Positions 28,701 through 36,890 of a stretch of DNA of 64,000 nt are shown piece after piece. The position numbers and the translations under genes are program-made. The notes under the pieces were generated by a model. It worked only from the letters and a program-made list of their open reading frames with translations, was not told the origin of the DNA and ran no database searches. Every line of letters starts with the position of its first letter. Positions within the stretch are counted from its first letter, which is position 1. The DNA is from an uncultured Verrucomicrobiales bacterium (GTDB lineage: Bacteria; Verrucomicrobiota; Verrucomicrobiia; Verrucomicrobiales; Akkermansiaceae), in NCBI GenBank assembly GCA_938008215.1, contig CALLLS010000001.1, positions 39,582-103,581 of the forward strand. Direction: 5' to 3'.

Positions 28701-29620
28701 TTGAGTTTTATTTGACCCTCCGCGCTTTTGATTTCGGATTGCGCGTCGCTTAGGTTTTGGTTAGCGGTGACAGAATCCTGTTCTAGCTCAGAGAGTTTGA
28801 TCCGTTTTTCTGTGAGGGACTCTTCTAGTGAGGGGAGTGACTTTTCCTTCTCAGTGATCTCTTTATTTAGGGAGTCGATTTGGCTTTGGAGCTGATTTTT
28901 CCCAGCGAGAAGCTCCCGATATTCTTGATGGGAAAGGTGTGTCTCCAGCGTTTTAACATCGTCTGATAAGTCCTTAAAGCGGCGCGCTTTAGAGACTTGA
29001 CGTTTTAAACTCCCGATGCGGCGTTCCTGTTCTTCTAGGACATCAGAGACACGGAGAAGATTGGCGGAGGTATATTCCAGTTTTCGTAGTGCTTCTTTTT
29101 TCTCCTTCTTAAATTTAGAGACTCCAGCGGCTTCTTCAAAAACAGCGCGGCGGTCTTCAGGCTTGGAGGAGAGTAATTGATCAATCTTACCCTGCTCCAT
29201 GATGGAATAGGCGGAACGCCCGATGCCAGTATCTAAGAAGAGATCATGGATGTCTCTCAGGCGACAGATCGTGTTATTGATACGGTATTCAGATTTCCCG
29301 TCACGATACACCCTCCGCATGATGGCGACTTCATTATACTGCACTCCGAGAGCTTCCTCACAGTTTGAGAGGTTTAGGGTTACCGCTGCCATTCCTGCAG
29401 CGCGCCTGGTGTCCGTACCATTAAAGATGACGTCTGCCATTTCGCCCCCACGGAGTGCCTTGGCAGAGGTTTCTCCTAAGACCCATCGGATAGCGTCTAC
29501 GACGTTGGACTTTCCGCAACCGTTTGGACCAACAATGGCCGTAACTCCCTCATGAAAATCGAGAATGGTTTTATCCGCGAAGGATTTAAAGCCATGAATT
29601 TCAAGCGATTTTAAGAGCAT
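25790..29620 (-). CDS. smc: Chromosome segregation protein SMC with a repeat-derived insertion
   Basis: SMC is the ATPase core of bacterial condensin, working with ScpAB. The 1,276-residue product has Walker A GPNGCGKSNVVDAIRW (32-47), two long coiled coils, a hinge around 510-680, the ABC signature LLSGGERSMTAVALL and Walker B FCVLDELDAPLDESN near the C terminus. It is about 80 residues longer than the usual length. Residues about 966-1015 are not coiled coil: they read KACLDKRREARTSSPHE... then DGRGDSMNRLP, encoded by a palindromic repeat (see the repeat entry). The frame is kept, so the protein is probably functional with a disordered insert in the C-terminal coil. A hydrolase gene lies 16 bases upstream. 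Confidence 0.97.
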   Translation of the reverse strand: MLLKSLEIHGFKSFADKTILDFHEGVTAIVGPNGCGKSNVVDAIRWVLGETSAKALRGGEMADVIFNGTDTRRAAGMAAVTLNLSNCEEALGVQYNEVAIMRRVYRDGKSEYRINNTICRLRDIHDLFLDTGIGRSAYSIMEQGKIDQLLSSKPEDRRAVFEEAAGVSKFKKEKKEALRKLEYTSANLLRVSDVLEEQERRIGSLKRQVSKARRFKDLSDDVKTLETHLSHQEYRELLAGKNQLQSQIDSLNKEITEKEKSLPSLEESLTEKRIKLSELEQDSVTANQNLSDAQSEIKSAEGQIKLNAERREDHQNRIQRNDSEVLENASRLSDQQSDLKDTIQQVEESRLKLSSSETTLTDQKEKLSKIRTQLQETEKLQKQEEQAQLAIERTVASLKAKLENYRSNTANTRVRANSLRSDHVESQKALATAQSTLDSHSAKLQFHEKEKTTLEEQKSVAERAFQKLRGDLDSAHSAVREEQSHLASRTSRLEVLENLLTSGEGLGKGTQAVLSGLDDPALYKTALGGTLAKLISTDDKYITAIEAALGHQLQAIIVEDDSIAASIIEKLKSKSLGTADLLVTTFTQEPKDLQLQSKPNSALGWALDLVNIKSKTEIKNVLQSLLESTLIVPDMEAALMLRPTYGDLKFVTLDGEVLTPEGFLKGGKTSGESTSALRLQNEITNLKKEISKRESEIDKAQKTITQTTESKDQASEKVEKAKNALQEHQINANNLKAERKAFQRDLTNFEQKISSIVREQATLEQRQKEAAENLSKIETELNESQAKRQEVEQKLKEFSTQQATIRREENESFNALGELQTEVAIEQRSFLNLQRQQEPLKARIKEILDLNMRREAEIKTLRERIDSSQLKDKELEESIGNCQAGIKSFSEKAETLKEQILKMRQDIQATETTLADSRRVLLSLTEKRGGEDVAYTKVDLKLENLLTTQRERHQVELSQFSPSFPTLKACLDKRREARTSSPHEEDENARDGSANNKDGRGDSMNRLPSENDTSPKRAFTPTLNDWVLIEEISSELRQKLNSMGAVNIDAIQEFEELEERHSFIRSQYDDLTSSKEELLSVIEKINTETTKMFSETFTKIKENFRITFRQLFGERGKADLILSDEEDPLESGIEIIAKPPGKKLQSITLLSGGERSMTAVALLFSIYMVKPSPFCVLDELDAPLDESNISRFLNLLENFISQSQFIIVTHNKRTMARADILYGVTMPEFGVSKPVGMILAQAEDIIDEGDRNKSSAASKTDKSQSPTKSAAAQISS
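26598..26722. repeat. Palindromic dispersed-repeat element inside smc
   Basis: Within smc, 26598-26626 is an inverted repeat: ggtaggcgattc, a 3-base loop, and gaatcgcccctacc (the left arm lacks two bases). Next to it, up to 26722, lies sequence encoding RREARTSSPHE...ENARDGS on the minus strand. The mixture of a palindromic end and a GC-richer body unlike the rest of smc suggests an inserted repetitive element. Only one copy is visible in the window. Confidence 0.65.
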
Positions 29621-29636
29621 TGGGAAAGAGTCTTCG

Positions 29637-30485
29637 TTAATCGATAAAAGCGTCTGGATCAGGCTCTAAAATTCCTAACTCAACAAGAAAATGATCGGCT
29701 GTGCGAATTGATAATTCGTAATACTGGGGATTCACATTGAGATTGAAATCAATGTGACGTGCCGTTTCAAAAACAGAGAGTTCCGCTTGGTTTTTTTTCC
29801 GCTTCCACCCTTTAACGAGTTTTTCGGACTGCGTTATGGGAATACTTTTGTCAGCTTTCCCGTGGAAAACGAGGAGAGGTGGCGCACCTTTCATTTGTTG
29901 TTCAGACGGGCTTAAGGTCTTTGCTATTTTTTCATCAGGAAAGAGGTCTGAACAAAGCCCCTTTGGTGTCGTGTCTGACAATGGGGCGTAAAGGATGAGT
30001 CCTTTTGGTTTAGGTAGTTCAGATGTATACTCGAGATTCTTTTTATGACGTGATGCGAGGTGAAGAGCAAGCATTCCACCAGATGACATTCCACCAAGAA
30101 TAAGGCGATCTAGATCGACCGAAAAATGCTCTTGGTGATACATGAGGTATTTAATGAAAGTGCGTGCATCTTCTAGCGCTTCCATGGGACCAGTTCCGTT
30201 AATAGAGTTTACACGATATTCGACTATATAGGCTATGATGCCGCGGCTTGAGAAGTGCAGGGCATGTGGTGCAAATTGAGCCACGAGCCTTTGATCAAAC
30301 TTCCCACCGTGGAAAAAAACAATTGCGGGGCTAGGAGCTACTGAGCTGATTTCTCTTTCGGGGCGATAGCAATATGCTGCGAGATCTCCTTCAGGTGAAT
30401 TTGTGTAGACGCCATATTCCGCACGACGAAGTAGTTCTTGGTCTCGGGAGTTTCCTATAATAGGATCTAGTATTTTTTCTGGCAT
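29637..30485 (-). CDS. Alpha/beta-hydrolase (esterase/BD-FAE-like)
   Basis: The 282-residue product has an HGG oxyanion motif (VFFHGGKFDQ), the nucleophile elbow GMSSGG near residue 160, and candidate acid and base residues in GKADKSIPI and ARHIDFN. This is the layout of small esterases and peptidase-like hydrolases acting on acyl esters. No signal peptide is seen, so it is likely cytoplasmic. It lies 16 bases upstream of smc, so cotranscription is likely, though no functional link to SMC is known. Substrate is unknown. Confidence 0.85.
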   Translation of the reverse strand: MPEKILDPIIGNSRDQELLRRAEYGVYTNSPEGDLAAYCYRPEREISSVAPSPAIVFFHGGKFDQRLVAQFAPHALHFSSRGIIAYIVEYRVNSINGTGPMEALEDARTFIKYLMYHQEHFSVDLDRLILGGMSSGGMLALHLASRHKKNLEYTSELPKPKGLILYAPLSDTTPKGLCSDLFPDEKIAKTLSPSEQQMKGAPPLLVFHGKADKSIPITQSEKLVKGWKRKKNQAELSVFETARHIDFNLNVNPQYYELSIRTADHFLVELGILEPDPDAFID

Positions 30486-30565
30486 GAATAGTTTCTTTCT
30501 TTTCTCTTTTCAAGAAGGGCAAATTTGAAAATAAAGCATTCTCAGAACACTAAACATTCTACACG

Positions 30566-31447
30566 ATGCAAAGACTTTTCTTAATTATATCCTGTTTCTT
30601 TTTTCAAATGAGTTTCGCTCAAAGCCAGACGCTGGAGGAAGACTTTAAACGCACATACGGCTTATGGCAAAAAGCAATGGCGACTAAGGATTTTAAGATC
30701 TGGGATTCCATTACCTACAGTGAGCGGAAGAAGGAGATTCGAAATAAGATTTACTCAGAGAAGTTTTCTTATCCACAGGAGGTTTTTGCAATTCCTTTTC
30801 TCCCGCCAGCCATTAAAGACCTCAAGCTCCTTCAATCTAAAGCGAATGGAGTAAACGGAAAGGCGGTGTTTTTTGGAAAAGTGGACTTTGGGGTAGGGGG
30901 CTCACCAACTGATAATTTAATGGTGGTGTCCTTCGTTAATCAGCAAGCTTTTTGGAGGTTCGCGGGAGCAGAGTATGTGAACTTATCTGGTCTGCCCGCG
31001 GTTAGGTCTGCCATCATGAAGGGAGATTATACCTACTTAAACGGATCGGACTTCCAGCCCGCACCAGTCCGAATAAAAAATACAATCTCACTTACTGGGC
31101 CTGTGCAAATAATTGCGAAGGCATATGTGTATTGTCCTGGACGCTCCGTGCAAGCTATCGTCAACGGCAAGAGTAATCACTTTTTCCAAAATGCGAAGCA
31201 GGCGGAAGTTGTAATCGGCGGGCTCAAAAAGGGGAGAAATGAAATGCAGTTTAGAGTGAATAAGCTTCCTGGAGGACAAGGGAATGAGCCACTCACCGTG
31301 AGAGTATATGCGATGTCTCAAGTGAAGGGAGTAAAGCCCGTAAAGGTCTATGAGTATTTGGTGAAAGAAAAGGGATCTCCTAAGCCAGTGCAAACCGCAG
31401 CCTTCAATATCGATGATAAGGTCATGGCGAAGCTGGCTGGGAGATAG
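30566..31447 (+). CDS. Secreted protein of unknown function
   Basis: The 293-residue product has a clear signal peptide (MQRLFLIISCFFFQMSFAQS). Residues 22-165 form a mixed alpha/beta region (LEEDFKRTYGLWQKAMATKDFKIWDSIT...), and 170-265 look like a beta-rich domain (GPVQIIAKAYVYCPGRSVQAIVNG...). I do not recognise the family. The N-terminal part resembles in general shape the SnoaL/NTF2-like 'amount of change' folds, but that is only an impression. It is a single gene, divergent from the hydrolase and convergent with rex (14 bases apart). Confidence 0.75.
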   Translation: MQRLFLIISCFFFQMSFAQSQTLEEDFKRTYGLWQKAMATKDFKIWDSITYSERKKEIRNKIYSEKFSYPQEVFAIPFLPPAIKDLKLLQSKANGVNGKAVFFGKVDFGVGGSPTDNLMVVSFVNQQAFWRFAGAEYVNLSGLPAVRSAIMKGDYTYLNGSDFQPAPVRIKNTISLTGPVQIIAKAYVYCPGRSVQAIVNGKSNHFFQNAKQAEVVIGGLKKGRNEMQFRVNKLPGGQGNEPLTVRVYAMSQVKGVKPVKVYEYLVKEKGSPKPVQTAAFNIDDKVMAKLAGR

Positions 31448-31461
31448 GTCTTCCAATGAGG

Positions 31462-32091
31462 CTACTTATCCTGAGTGACGAAGTAAGAAAGGTTTTCTAG
31501 CTCTAGGGCAAGATCAACATTATTGACGGACACACTATCAGGCACTTGGAGGACGGTGGGAGAAAAGTTTAAAATTCCGCCGATCCCACACATAACGAGG
31601 GTGTTAGTAACCTCCTGAGCGTGCTCTCCTGGGACGCAAAGAATAACGAGGCGTATTTTCTTTTGCTGGATAAAGGTGGCGAGATTATCCATGGGGTAGA
31701 CAGGAATATTTAAGTCTTTCCCCGCGACTGATTGTGGAAAGAGGTCAAAGGCGCCGATGACCTCGAATCCTCCTTTATTAAACCCGTCATATCTGATGAG
31801 AGCAGATCCCAAATTTCCTGCCCCTATTAGGATCACGGGCTTAAGGGTGGTACGTCCGAGAAAGTCTCGGATCGCATAAATGAGGTCTTCTACAGGGTAA
31901 CCTAAGCCACGAGTGCCGATCTGCCCGAAGTATCCAAGATCTTTCCTCAGCTGCGCGGGTTTAACACCAGAAGCTTTTGCTAAGGCAGAGGAACTAACGG
32001 TCTCTATCCCATTCTCAAAAAGCTTCCGCAGACATCTCTGATAAATCAGAAGTCGGTAGAGGCTTTTGGATGAGATCGAGGTTTTTTCCAT
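31462..32091 (-). CDS. rex: Redox-sensing transcriptional repressor Rex
   Basis: Rex binds DNA when NADH is low and releases it when NADH rises, controlling respiration and fermentation genes. The 209-residue product has an N-terminal winged helix (ALAKASGVKPAQLRKDLGYFGQIGTRGLGY, about 36-65) and a Rossmann domain with IGAGNLGSALI at 88-98, followed by PVYPMDNLATFIQ and ILCVPGEHAQEV. Length is typical. The likely regulon is not evident from its neighbours; it lies 23 bases downstream of the His-rich outer-membrane protein gene. Confidence 0.96.
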   Translation of the reverse strand: MEKTSISSKSLYRLLIYQRCLRKLFENGIETVSSSALAKASGVKPAQLRKDLGYFGQIGTRGLGYPVEDLIYAIRDFLGRTTLKPVILIGAGNLGSALIRYDGFNKGGFEVIGAFDLFPQSVAGKDLNIPVYPMDNLATFIQQKKIRLVILCVPGEHAQEVTNTLVMCGIGGILNFSPTVLQVPDSVSVNNVDLALELENLSYFVTQDK

Positions 32092-32114
32092 TTAGTGACT
32101 TCAGTCTACTAAAC

Positions 32115-33143
32115 TTAGAAGGTGGCTTGCAAGCCTACTGTTAGGTTCCAGTCTGTCCCAAGTTGAGGTCCATCCAGATCTTGCCAAATCGTTTTTCCTA
32201 TTTCTGCAGAGAGGGTGACACTAGAAGCAGGTTTATAGTTAAGTCCCCAGAAGGCATCTATTCTATTGCCACCACGAAGATTAGGGTCAGCAGTAGGGAT
32301 GGAAAGAGGGAGAAGTAAGTCGTGCTGTCCTTCAATGTTCGTCCATGAAGAGGATTGCAATCTCAAGGACGTGTAGAGTGGGTTAGCTATTCTATATATG
32401 CCCCATAGGTTTGAGGTTAGAGAGTCTCCAAGAGTGTATCCATTTGAATTTTCGTCTAGATTAATATTACCAGAAACCTGAGCTCCCCATGAAAAGGCAT
32501 CCGCATGTCCAGTGTAGGTCAGAGATGGTCTTAATCCCCAGCTTCCACTGCCTAGTTGCATAGGATAAGGAAGGGTGGCATTTCGCCCAACCGCGGGGAT
32601 GAAGTCCTCTTCATTAGTTTCCGCAGTAGGGAGGACTACAGAGAGCCCGCCATGAATGCGATGTGATCCACGCTCATAAATATTAAAGAGGGCGCCTATC
32701 GTGGTGTCTCCCAGCCCTTCACTGTTTGTGGTGAAGCGGTTACCCATTCGAGTCTCATGAAGCATTTCTAAACTCACGAGATTGGTCATTCCCAACAGTG
32801 TGATGGAGTCAGTGAGTCCATACATGATACCTATCATGTGCATCTCCATCTGCATATCGACGGGAGAGACCATATAATCCGCAAGCACATCTGAGATGGA
32901 GACCTCATCTGTGCCGTTGAAGTTAGGTTGCATGTTCATGAACATGTAGCGATATGAGAGCATGAACTCTCCCTGCTCGTGAAGGTGTCCACCCATTACT
33001 CCAATCGGGGTAAGGTGATTCTCATGGTTATGGTGATTGTGGTCAGTGTGCCCAAAGTGCGTATTGCCACATTGGATTGGCTCAGTGCCTGCTAGTGCTA
33101 CGATAGGACTAAATAATATAGATAGTAAGGTAATTTTTTTCAT
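32115..33143 (-). CDS. Histidine-rich outer-membrane beta-barrel protein
   Basis: With the ATG at 33143 the 342-residue product starts MKKITLLSILFSPIVALA, a signal peptide. A His-rich stretch (HFGHTDHNHHNHENH) just after cleavage is followed by PIGVMGGHLHEQGEFMLSYRYM, a Met/His-rich loop, many beta strands (LGDTTIGALFNIY) and a terminal Phe. This matches a barrel family annotated as 'transporter' or phenol-degradation MetA-like (PF13557), often seen with heavy-metal genes. A metal-related role is inferred from His/Met content. The ORF extends 13 codons further upstream, but those residues are not signal-like. Confidence 0.82.
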   Translation of the reverse strand: MKKITLLSILFSPIVALAGTEPIQCGNTHFGHTDHNHHNHENHLTPIGVMGGHLHEQGEFMLSYRYMFMNMQPNFNGTDEVSISDVLADYMVSPVDMQMEMHMIGIMYGLTDSITLLGMTNLVSLEMLHETRMGNRFTTNSEGLGDTTIGALFNIYERGSHRIHGGLSVVLPTAETNEEDFIPAVGRNATLPYPMQLGSGSWGLRPSLTYTGHADAFSWGAQVSGNINLDENSNGYTLGDSLTSNLWGIYRIANPLYTSLRLQSSSWTNIEGQHDLLLPLSIPTADPNLRGGNRIDAFWGLNYKPASSVTLSAEIGKTIWQDLDGPQLGTDWNLTVGLQATF

Positions 33144-33217
33144 TAGATTTGTTTGTTTGATAATGTGAACGTTTTGGAACATTCTTTTAAGGGTGCTTCT
33201 GGCCGATAGTAGGAAGC

Positions 33218-33272
33218 TATAGACACGCGTGGTCTATAAGTAAGAAAGGGTATAGGTGTACCGTTTCCCTTT
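33218..33272. promoter_or_regulatory. Two inverted repeats upstream of the His-rich barrel gene (candidate operator)
   Basis: At 33218-33238 is tatagac-7-gtctata, an inverted repeat of 7-base arms around acgcgtg. At 33245-33272 there is a nested structure: aaaggg ... ggtgtacc ... cccttt. Both lie 75-130 bases before the ATG of the His-rich barrel gene, where a regulator would bind. The regulator is unknown. Confidence 0.4.
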
Positions 33273-33381
33273 AATATAAATGATGACTTCGGATGAGGAG
33301 ACCGATTGGCAATGACAATATACCCTCAATATAAAGGCGCTTACTGTAGGCGTCTTGATGTCTCTTAACTCCCAAGCCGAA

Positions 33382-33765
33382 TCAAACAAACTTCGGAGGT
33401 GGCGTATCTACTTCGCTAAAAACGAGTGCAGGAACTTCATCCTGAAAAAGAGGAGGGGAGTGCGTAATGACCTTAAAGAGAAGCTCTCGGTATTGCTTAT
33501 CCTGCGATAGCGGAAGCTTAATTTTGTCAGTGGAAAGTAAGGTGTTCTCTGGAGATTCTTCACGCTCTTTGCGTTTCTCTTTTAAGCACAAACAGCGCTC
33601 ACAGGGTGCTTCTCCTGAAAAGGTCGTCTTAATAGCGGTATCTATTCCTTGGTCTGCGCGCTCATAAATCATACTCACCCATGCCTGCGTTTGCATGACC
33701 GCCAGATCTGCTCCCGTTATGCGGAAGAAAGCTAAAGTGCAGAAGGTGAGATAGAGGAAACGCAT
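33382..33765 (-). CDS. Small secreted protein with a GEAPCERCLC motif
   Basis: The 127-residue product has an N-terminal signal peptide (MRFLYLTFCTLAFFRITG) and, after an amphipathic helix, TTFSGEAPCERCLCLKEKRKE, a CxxCxC cluster suited to metal or thiol chemistry. The end is Pro-rich (DTPPPKFV). I recall similar short 'GExPCxxC' proteins beside metal-handling genes in Verrucomicrobiota and Bacteroidota, but cannot name a family. It lies upstream of the His-rich barrel gene on the same strand, 238 bases away with possible operators between, and 11 bases downstream of argF. Confidence 0.75.
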   Translation of the reverse strand: MRFLYLTFCTLAFFRITGADLAVMQTQAWVSMIYERADQGIDTAIKTTFSGEAPCERCLCLKEKRKEREESPENTLLSTDKIKLPLSQDKQYRELLFKVITHSPPLFQDEVPALVFSEVDTPPPKFV

Positions 33766-33776
33766 TTAGGTGACCC

Positions 33777-34670
33777 TTAAATACTGAGCCAAGCAAGAAC
33801 CGCTTTTTGGGCGTGTAGCCTATTTTCAGCTTGCTGGAAAATAGATTCTGAATGGTGCTCTAAGACTTCTTCAGTAATTTCCTTTCCACGATAAGCGGGG
33901 AGGCAATGCAGAACAATGTGATCTTTATTAGCCTGTTTAAGGAGTAATTCATTCAGTTGGAAGCTATGGAACAGAGCTTCTTTCTCCTCTTGCCCTTCTT
34001 GCCCCATACTAAGCCATACATCAGTATTGATAACATCTGCATTAGAAGTAGCCTCAAGCGGTATATCCGTGATTCTTACATTTGGTGCGTCTAATCGCTC
34101 TAGGAACGAAGCAGGTGGTTGATATCTCTTCGGTGATGCGAGAACAAGCTCGAAGCCGAGATGCTTAGCTGCCCACATCCATGAGATACTCATGTTCGAG
34201 TATCCGTCTCCGATGAAAGCGATTTTCTTACCTTCCCATGAGCCATGGATTTCTTGAATAGTGAGCAGGTCAGCAAGGATTTGACATGGGTGTTCCTCAT
34301 CCGTTAGAGCATTGATGACGGGGATTTTCCCCCATTCAGCAAAGTCGATCAAATCTTGTTGCGCGAAAGTCCTGATAATTAAACCGTGGAGCATTCTTCC
34401 CATAACGCGAGCGGTATCCTTAATTGGTTCACCTCTTCCTAGTTGAAGGTCATTAGTAGAAAGAAAAATCACTTTTCCTCCTAGTTCATGAACACCTACC
34501 TCAAAGGAAAGCCTAGTCCTAGTTGAGGCTTTATTAAAAATCATGCCCCAAGTTTGACCTTCAAGCGGCTTATCATGAGAGTCCCTTATGAGCTTGAAAT
34601 CTGCTGCGCTATTAACGAGGTCTGATAGCGTTTTGGGTGTTTGTTCTTCTATTGTGAGTAGATGCTTCAT
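33777..34670 (-). CDS. argF: Ornithine carbamoyltransferase
   Basis: ArgF joins ornithine and carbamoyl phosphate to citrulline in arginine synthesis. The 297-residue product carries the carbamoyl-phosphate motif STRTR (49-53), the MLHGLIIRTF segment, DEEHPCQILADL and the ornithine-site HCLPAYRGKEI (usually HCLPAHRG). HCLP separates it from aspartate carbamoyltransferase. It is divergent from pyrR-pyrB across 192 bases, placing both carbamoyl-phosphate users side by side. argH lies 12 kb away. Confidence 0.96.
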   Translation of the reverse strand: MKHLLTIEEQTPKTLSDLVNSAADFKLIRDSHDKPLEGQTWGMIFNKASTRTRLSFEVGVHELGGKVIFLSTNDLQLGRGEPIKDTARVMGRMLHGLIIRTFAQQDLIDFAEWGKIPVINALTDEEHPCQILADLLTIQEIHGSWEGKKIAFIGDGYSNMSISWMWAAKHLGFELVLASPKRYQPPASFLERLDAPNVRITDIPLEATSNADVINTDVWLSMGQEGQEEKEALFHSFQLNELLLKQANKDHIVLHCLPAYRGKEITEEVLEHHSESIFQQAENRLHAQKAVLAWLSI

Positions 34671-34862
34671 CTATAAAATGAGAGTAAGGTGTAAGCAAAT
34701 TACGACTTCTCCAAGATTTCCAGCTTTTTATATAGAAATGCTCTCTAATCTATTTTTAAAGCCAGTTGTGCATCATATTTTTTTCTAGTTATGAAATGGA
34801 TTAAAAATAATCTCGCATGATACGCGTTCCCGTAGTCATTATAGTATTCAAGTAAAAGAGAA

Positions 34863-35390
34863 ATGCCAGTAGCAATAGATGAAGAAGGAATTGAAGAAGC
34901 GCTTCGTAAAATTGCGGAAGAGCTAAAGCCAATCGTTTCTGGTCAAACTACTGCGTTTATAGGGCTAAAGAGTAGGGGGGATTCAGTGGCGGAGCGTTTA
35001 GTCACTCTCTTAGCAGAAGATGATAGTGCAGAGCTTTTTCTTGGAGCTTTAGATGTATCACTCTACAGAGATGACCTTTCTAGGTTCACGAATAACCCAT
35101 CCTTACAAGGAAGTGAGATCGATTTCCCTTTGGATGATGCGCATGTCATTTTAGTAGATGATGTATTATTCTCAGGACGCACAGTGAGAGCTGCACTCGA
35201 TGCAATTACAGATTACGGTCGCCCTAAAAAAATAGAACTCGCTGTATTAATCGATAGAGGACACCGAGAGCTTCCCATCGCTCCAAACTATGTTGGGATT
35301 ACTCTGGAAACAGCGAAAGAGGATCATGTGAAGGTATTTTTAGATACAACTGACAATAAAGAAGGGATTGAGGTGACCCGCGCAGAATAA
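34863..35390 (+). CDS. pyrR: Bifunctional pyr operon regulator / uracil phosphoribosyltransferase PyrR
   Basis: PyrR senses uridine nucleotides and controls pyr genes by binding mRNA, and has some uracil phosphoribosyltransferase activity. The 175-residue product has GALDVSLYRDDL and the PRPP loop VILVDDVLFSGRTVRAAL near 95-112, then RPKKIELAVLIDRGHRELPI. It heads pyrR-pyrB-lipoprotein-pyrC. I saw no convincing PyrR attenuator hairpin or conserved PyrR-binding loop in the 192-base leader. Confidence 0.96.
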   Translation: MPVAIDEEGIEEALRKIAEELKPIVSGQTTAFIGLKSRGDSVAERLVTLLAEDDSAELFLGALDVSLYRDDLSRFTNNPSLQGSEIDFPLDDAHVILVDDVLFSGRTVRAALDAITDYGRPKKIELAVLIDRGHRELPIAPNYVGITLETAKEDHVKVFLDTTDNKEGIEVTRAE

Positions 35391-35396
35391 TAAATT

Positions 35397-36332
35397 ATGA
35401 ACTCCGCTCCTAAAGATTTTTTAGATATCGCTAGCTTTTCAAAAGAGGATCTAACCTCATTTTTAGATAATACAATGCAGATGAAGGAGATCTTTACGAG
35501 GTCTGTGAAAAAAGTTCCTACATTAAGAGGAAGAACTGTCCTCATGCTTTTTTATGAAAATAGCACCAGAACTTCTACGAGTTTTGAAATCGCTGCTAAG
35601 AGGTTATCCGCAGATGTGACGAACTTTGATGTTCCACGATCTTCTGTGCAAAAGGGAGAATCAGTTAAGGATACGATCGATACCCTAGAGGCAATGCGGT
35701 GTGATTATGTAGTGGTGCGTCATCCTATGCCTGGCTTTGCTAAGAACTTGGCAGGGCTAACCAATATGTCTGTGATCAATGCAGGCGATGGACAGCATGC
35801 TCACCCAACTCAGGCACTCTTAGATGCGCACACAATTCGGGAAGTGCATCCTGAGTTAGAAAAGAAAAAAGTTCTAATTATAGGAGATGTTCTCCATAGT
35901 AGAGTAGCACGATCTACAAGTAGGATTCTGGACAAATTGGGAGCTGAAGTGGCGTTTCTAGGGCCAGGATCTCTTGTGCCGAAGCATTCCAAGTTTTCAC
36001 GCTTCACGAACTATGAGGAAGCGATCGCTTGGAAGCCTGATGTCGTCTATCTCTTACGCGTTCAGATGGAGCGCCAAACAGCTCCGTTCTTTCCGAGCAC
36101 CGCAGAGTATCATAATCTATATGGAATTACTCGAGAGAGGCTTGCCTATTTGAGCGATCACGGGATCTATCTCATGCATCCTGGACCATTTAATAGAGGA
36201 GTAGAAATCTGTGATGAAGCCGTGGACTATGAACGAAGTCTTATTAACAAGCAGGTGGAAAATGGTGTCGCAGCTAGAATGTCCGTCCTTTATGCACTGA
36301 AGCCACAAACCTCTAGCTTTATCATCGAATAA
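35397..36332 (+). CDS. pyrB: Aspartate carbamoyltransferase catalytic subunit
   Basis: PyrB makes carbamoyl-aspartate, the first committed pyrimidine step. The 311-residue product has ENSTRTSTSFE (about 54-64), SSVQKGESVKDT, GDGQHAHPTQALLD near 135 and MHPGPFNRGVEI. It starts 6 bases after pyrR and its stop codon abuts the next start with no gap. Its size fits the PyrR-linked class that works as a simple catalytic trimer; no pyrI is present. Confidence 0.97.
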   Translation: MNSAPKDFLDIASFSKEDLTSFLDNTMQMKEIFTRSVKKVPTLRGRTVLMLFYENSTRTSTSFEIAAKRLSADVTNFDVPRSSVQKGESVKDTIDTLEAMRCDYVVVRHPMPGFAKNLAGLTNMSVINAGDGQHAHPTQALLDAHTIREVHPELEKKKVLIIGDVLHSRVARSTSRILDKLGAEVAFLGPGSLVPKHSKFSRFTNYEEAIAWKPDVVYLLRVQMERQTAPFFPSTAEYHNLYGITRERLAYLSDHGIYLMHPGPFNRGVEICDEAVDYERSLINKQVENGVAARMSVLYALKPQTSSFIIE

Positions 36333-36881
36333 ATGAAAACCGATTACTGTATAAAAGGGCTTCTTCTGCTCATTCCACTTTTTCTATTCTCCTGCTCTCG
36401 TTTTTCGGTGGAAGACCACAGTGGAACTGGAGCTACGAATCAATCGGGTAATCCTGTGGGGGAGTGGACTCTTCATGCGGATGTGAATGGTAGCCTCTTC
36501 GCAAAGGGGAGGTATATTGCAGGAGAGCCACATGGGAAATGGGAAATCTTTGATAACTCAGGAACTAGAAATGCGGTCTTAAACTTTCAGAACGGAGCAT
36601 ATGCAGGAGAATACCGTCTCTTTTATACCAGTTATACACCAGAAGCTGCAGGAATGCTGAAGACGAAAGGATACTGCAGTTATGGAAACTTCACAGGAGA
36701 TTATACGCGTCTCTTATCTAACGGAGAAGTGTTTGTGGATTATTCAGCAGTAGACGGTAAAGTTACTTCTGTATATCAAGGAGAGAAATCTGACGCAAAG
36801 CAACAGCTCTCCGCAGACAAAAAACTCTTAGAGGTTTATTATGACGCAATCTTAGCCGCGCCAGCAAAACAATCATCGTAG
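36333..36881 (+). CDS. Lipoprotein with MORN-like repeats in the pyr operon
   Basis: The 182-residue product has a lipobox (LFLFSC, Cys21). Three to four MORN-like units follow (NPVGEWTLHADVNGSLFAKGRY, GKWEIFDNSGTRNAVLNF, GEYRLFY), a pattern found in toxin-antitoxin and membrane-linked proteins, usually of unknown function. The start codon lies immediately after the pyrB stop and pyrC begins 9 bases downstream, so it is translated as part of the pyrimidine operon. A pyrimidine role is not implied by sequence. Confidence 0.85.
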   Translation: MKTDYCIKGLLLLIPLFLFSCSRFSVEDHSGTGATNQSGNPVGEWTLHADVNGSLFAKGRYIAGEPHGKWEIFDNSGTRNAVLNFQNGAYAGEYRLFYTSYTPEAAGMLKTKGYCSYGNFTGDYTRLLSNGEVFVDYSAVDGKVTSVYQGEKSDAKQQLSADKKLLEVYYDAILAAPAKQSS

Positions 36882-36890
36882 AAAAGACAT

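Noticed and set aside
34671..34862. PyrR-dependent attenuator before pyrR
   Set aside because: No clear PyrR-binding loop or terminator/antiterminator pair in the 192-base spacer.
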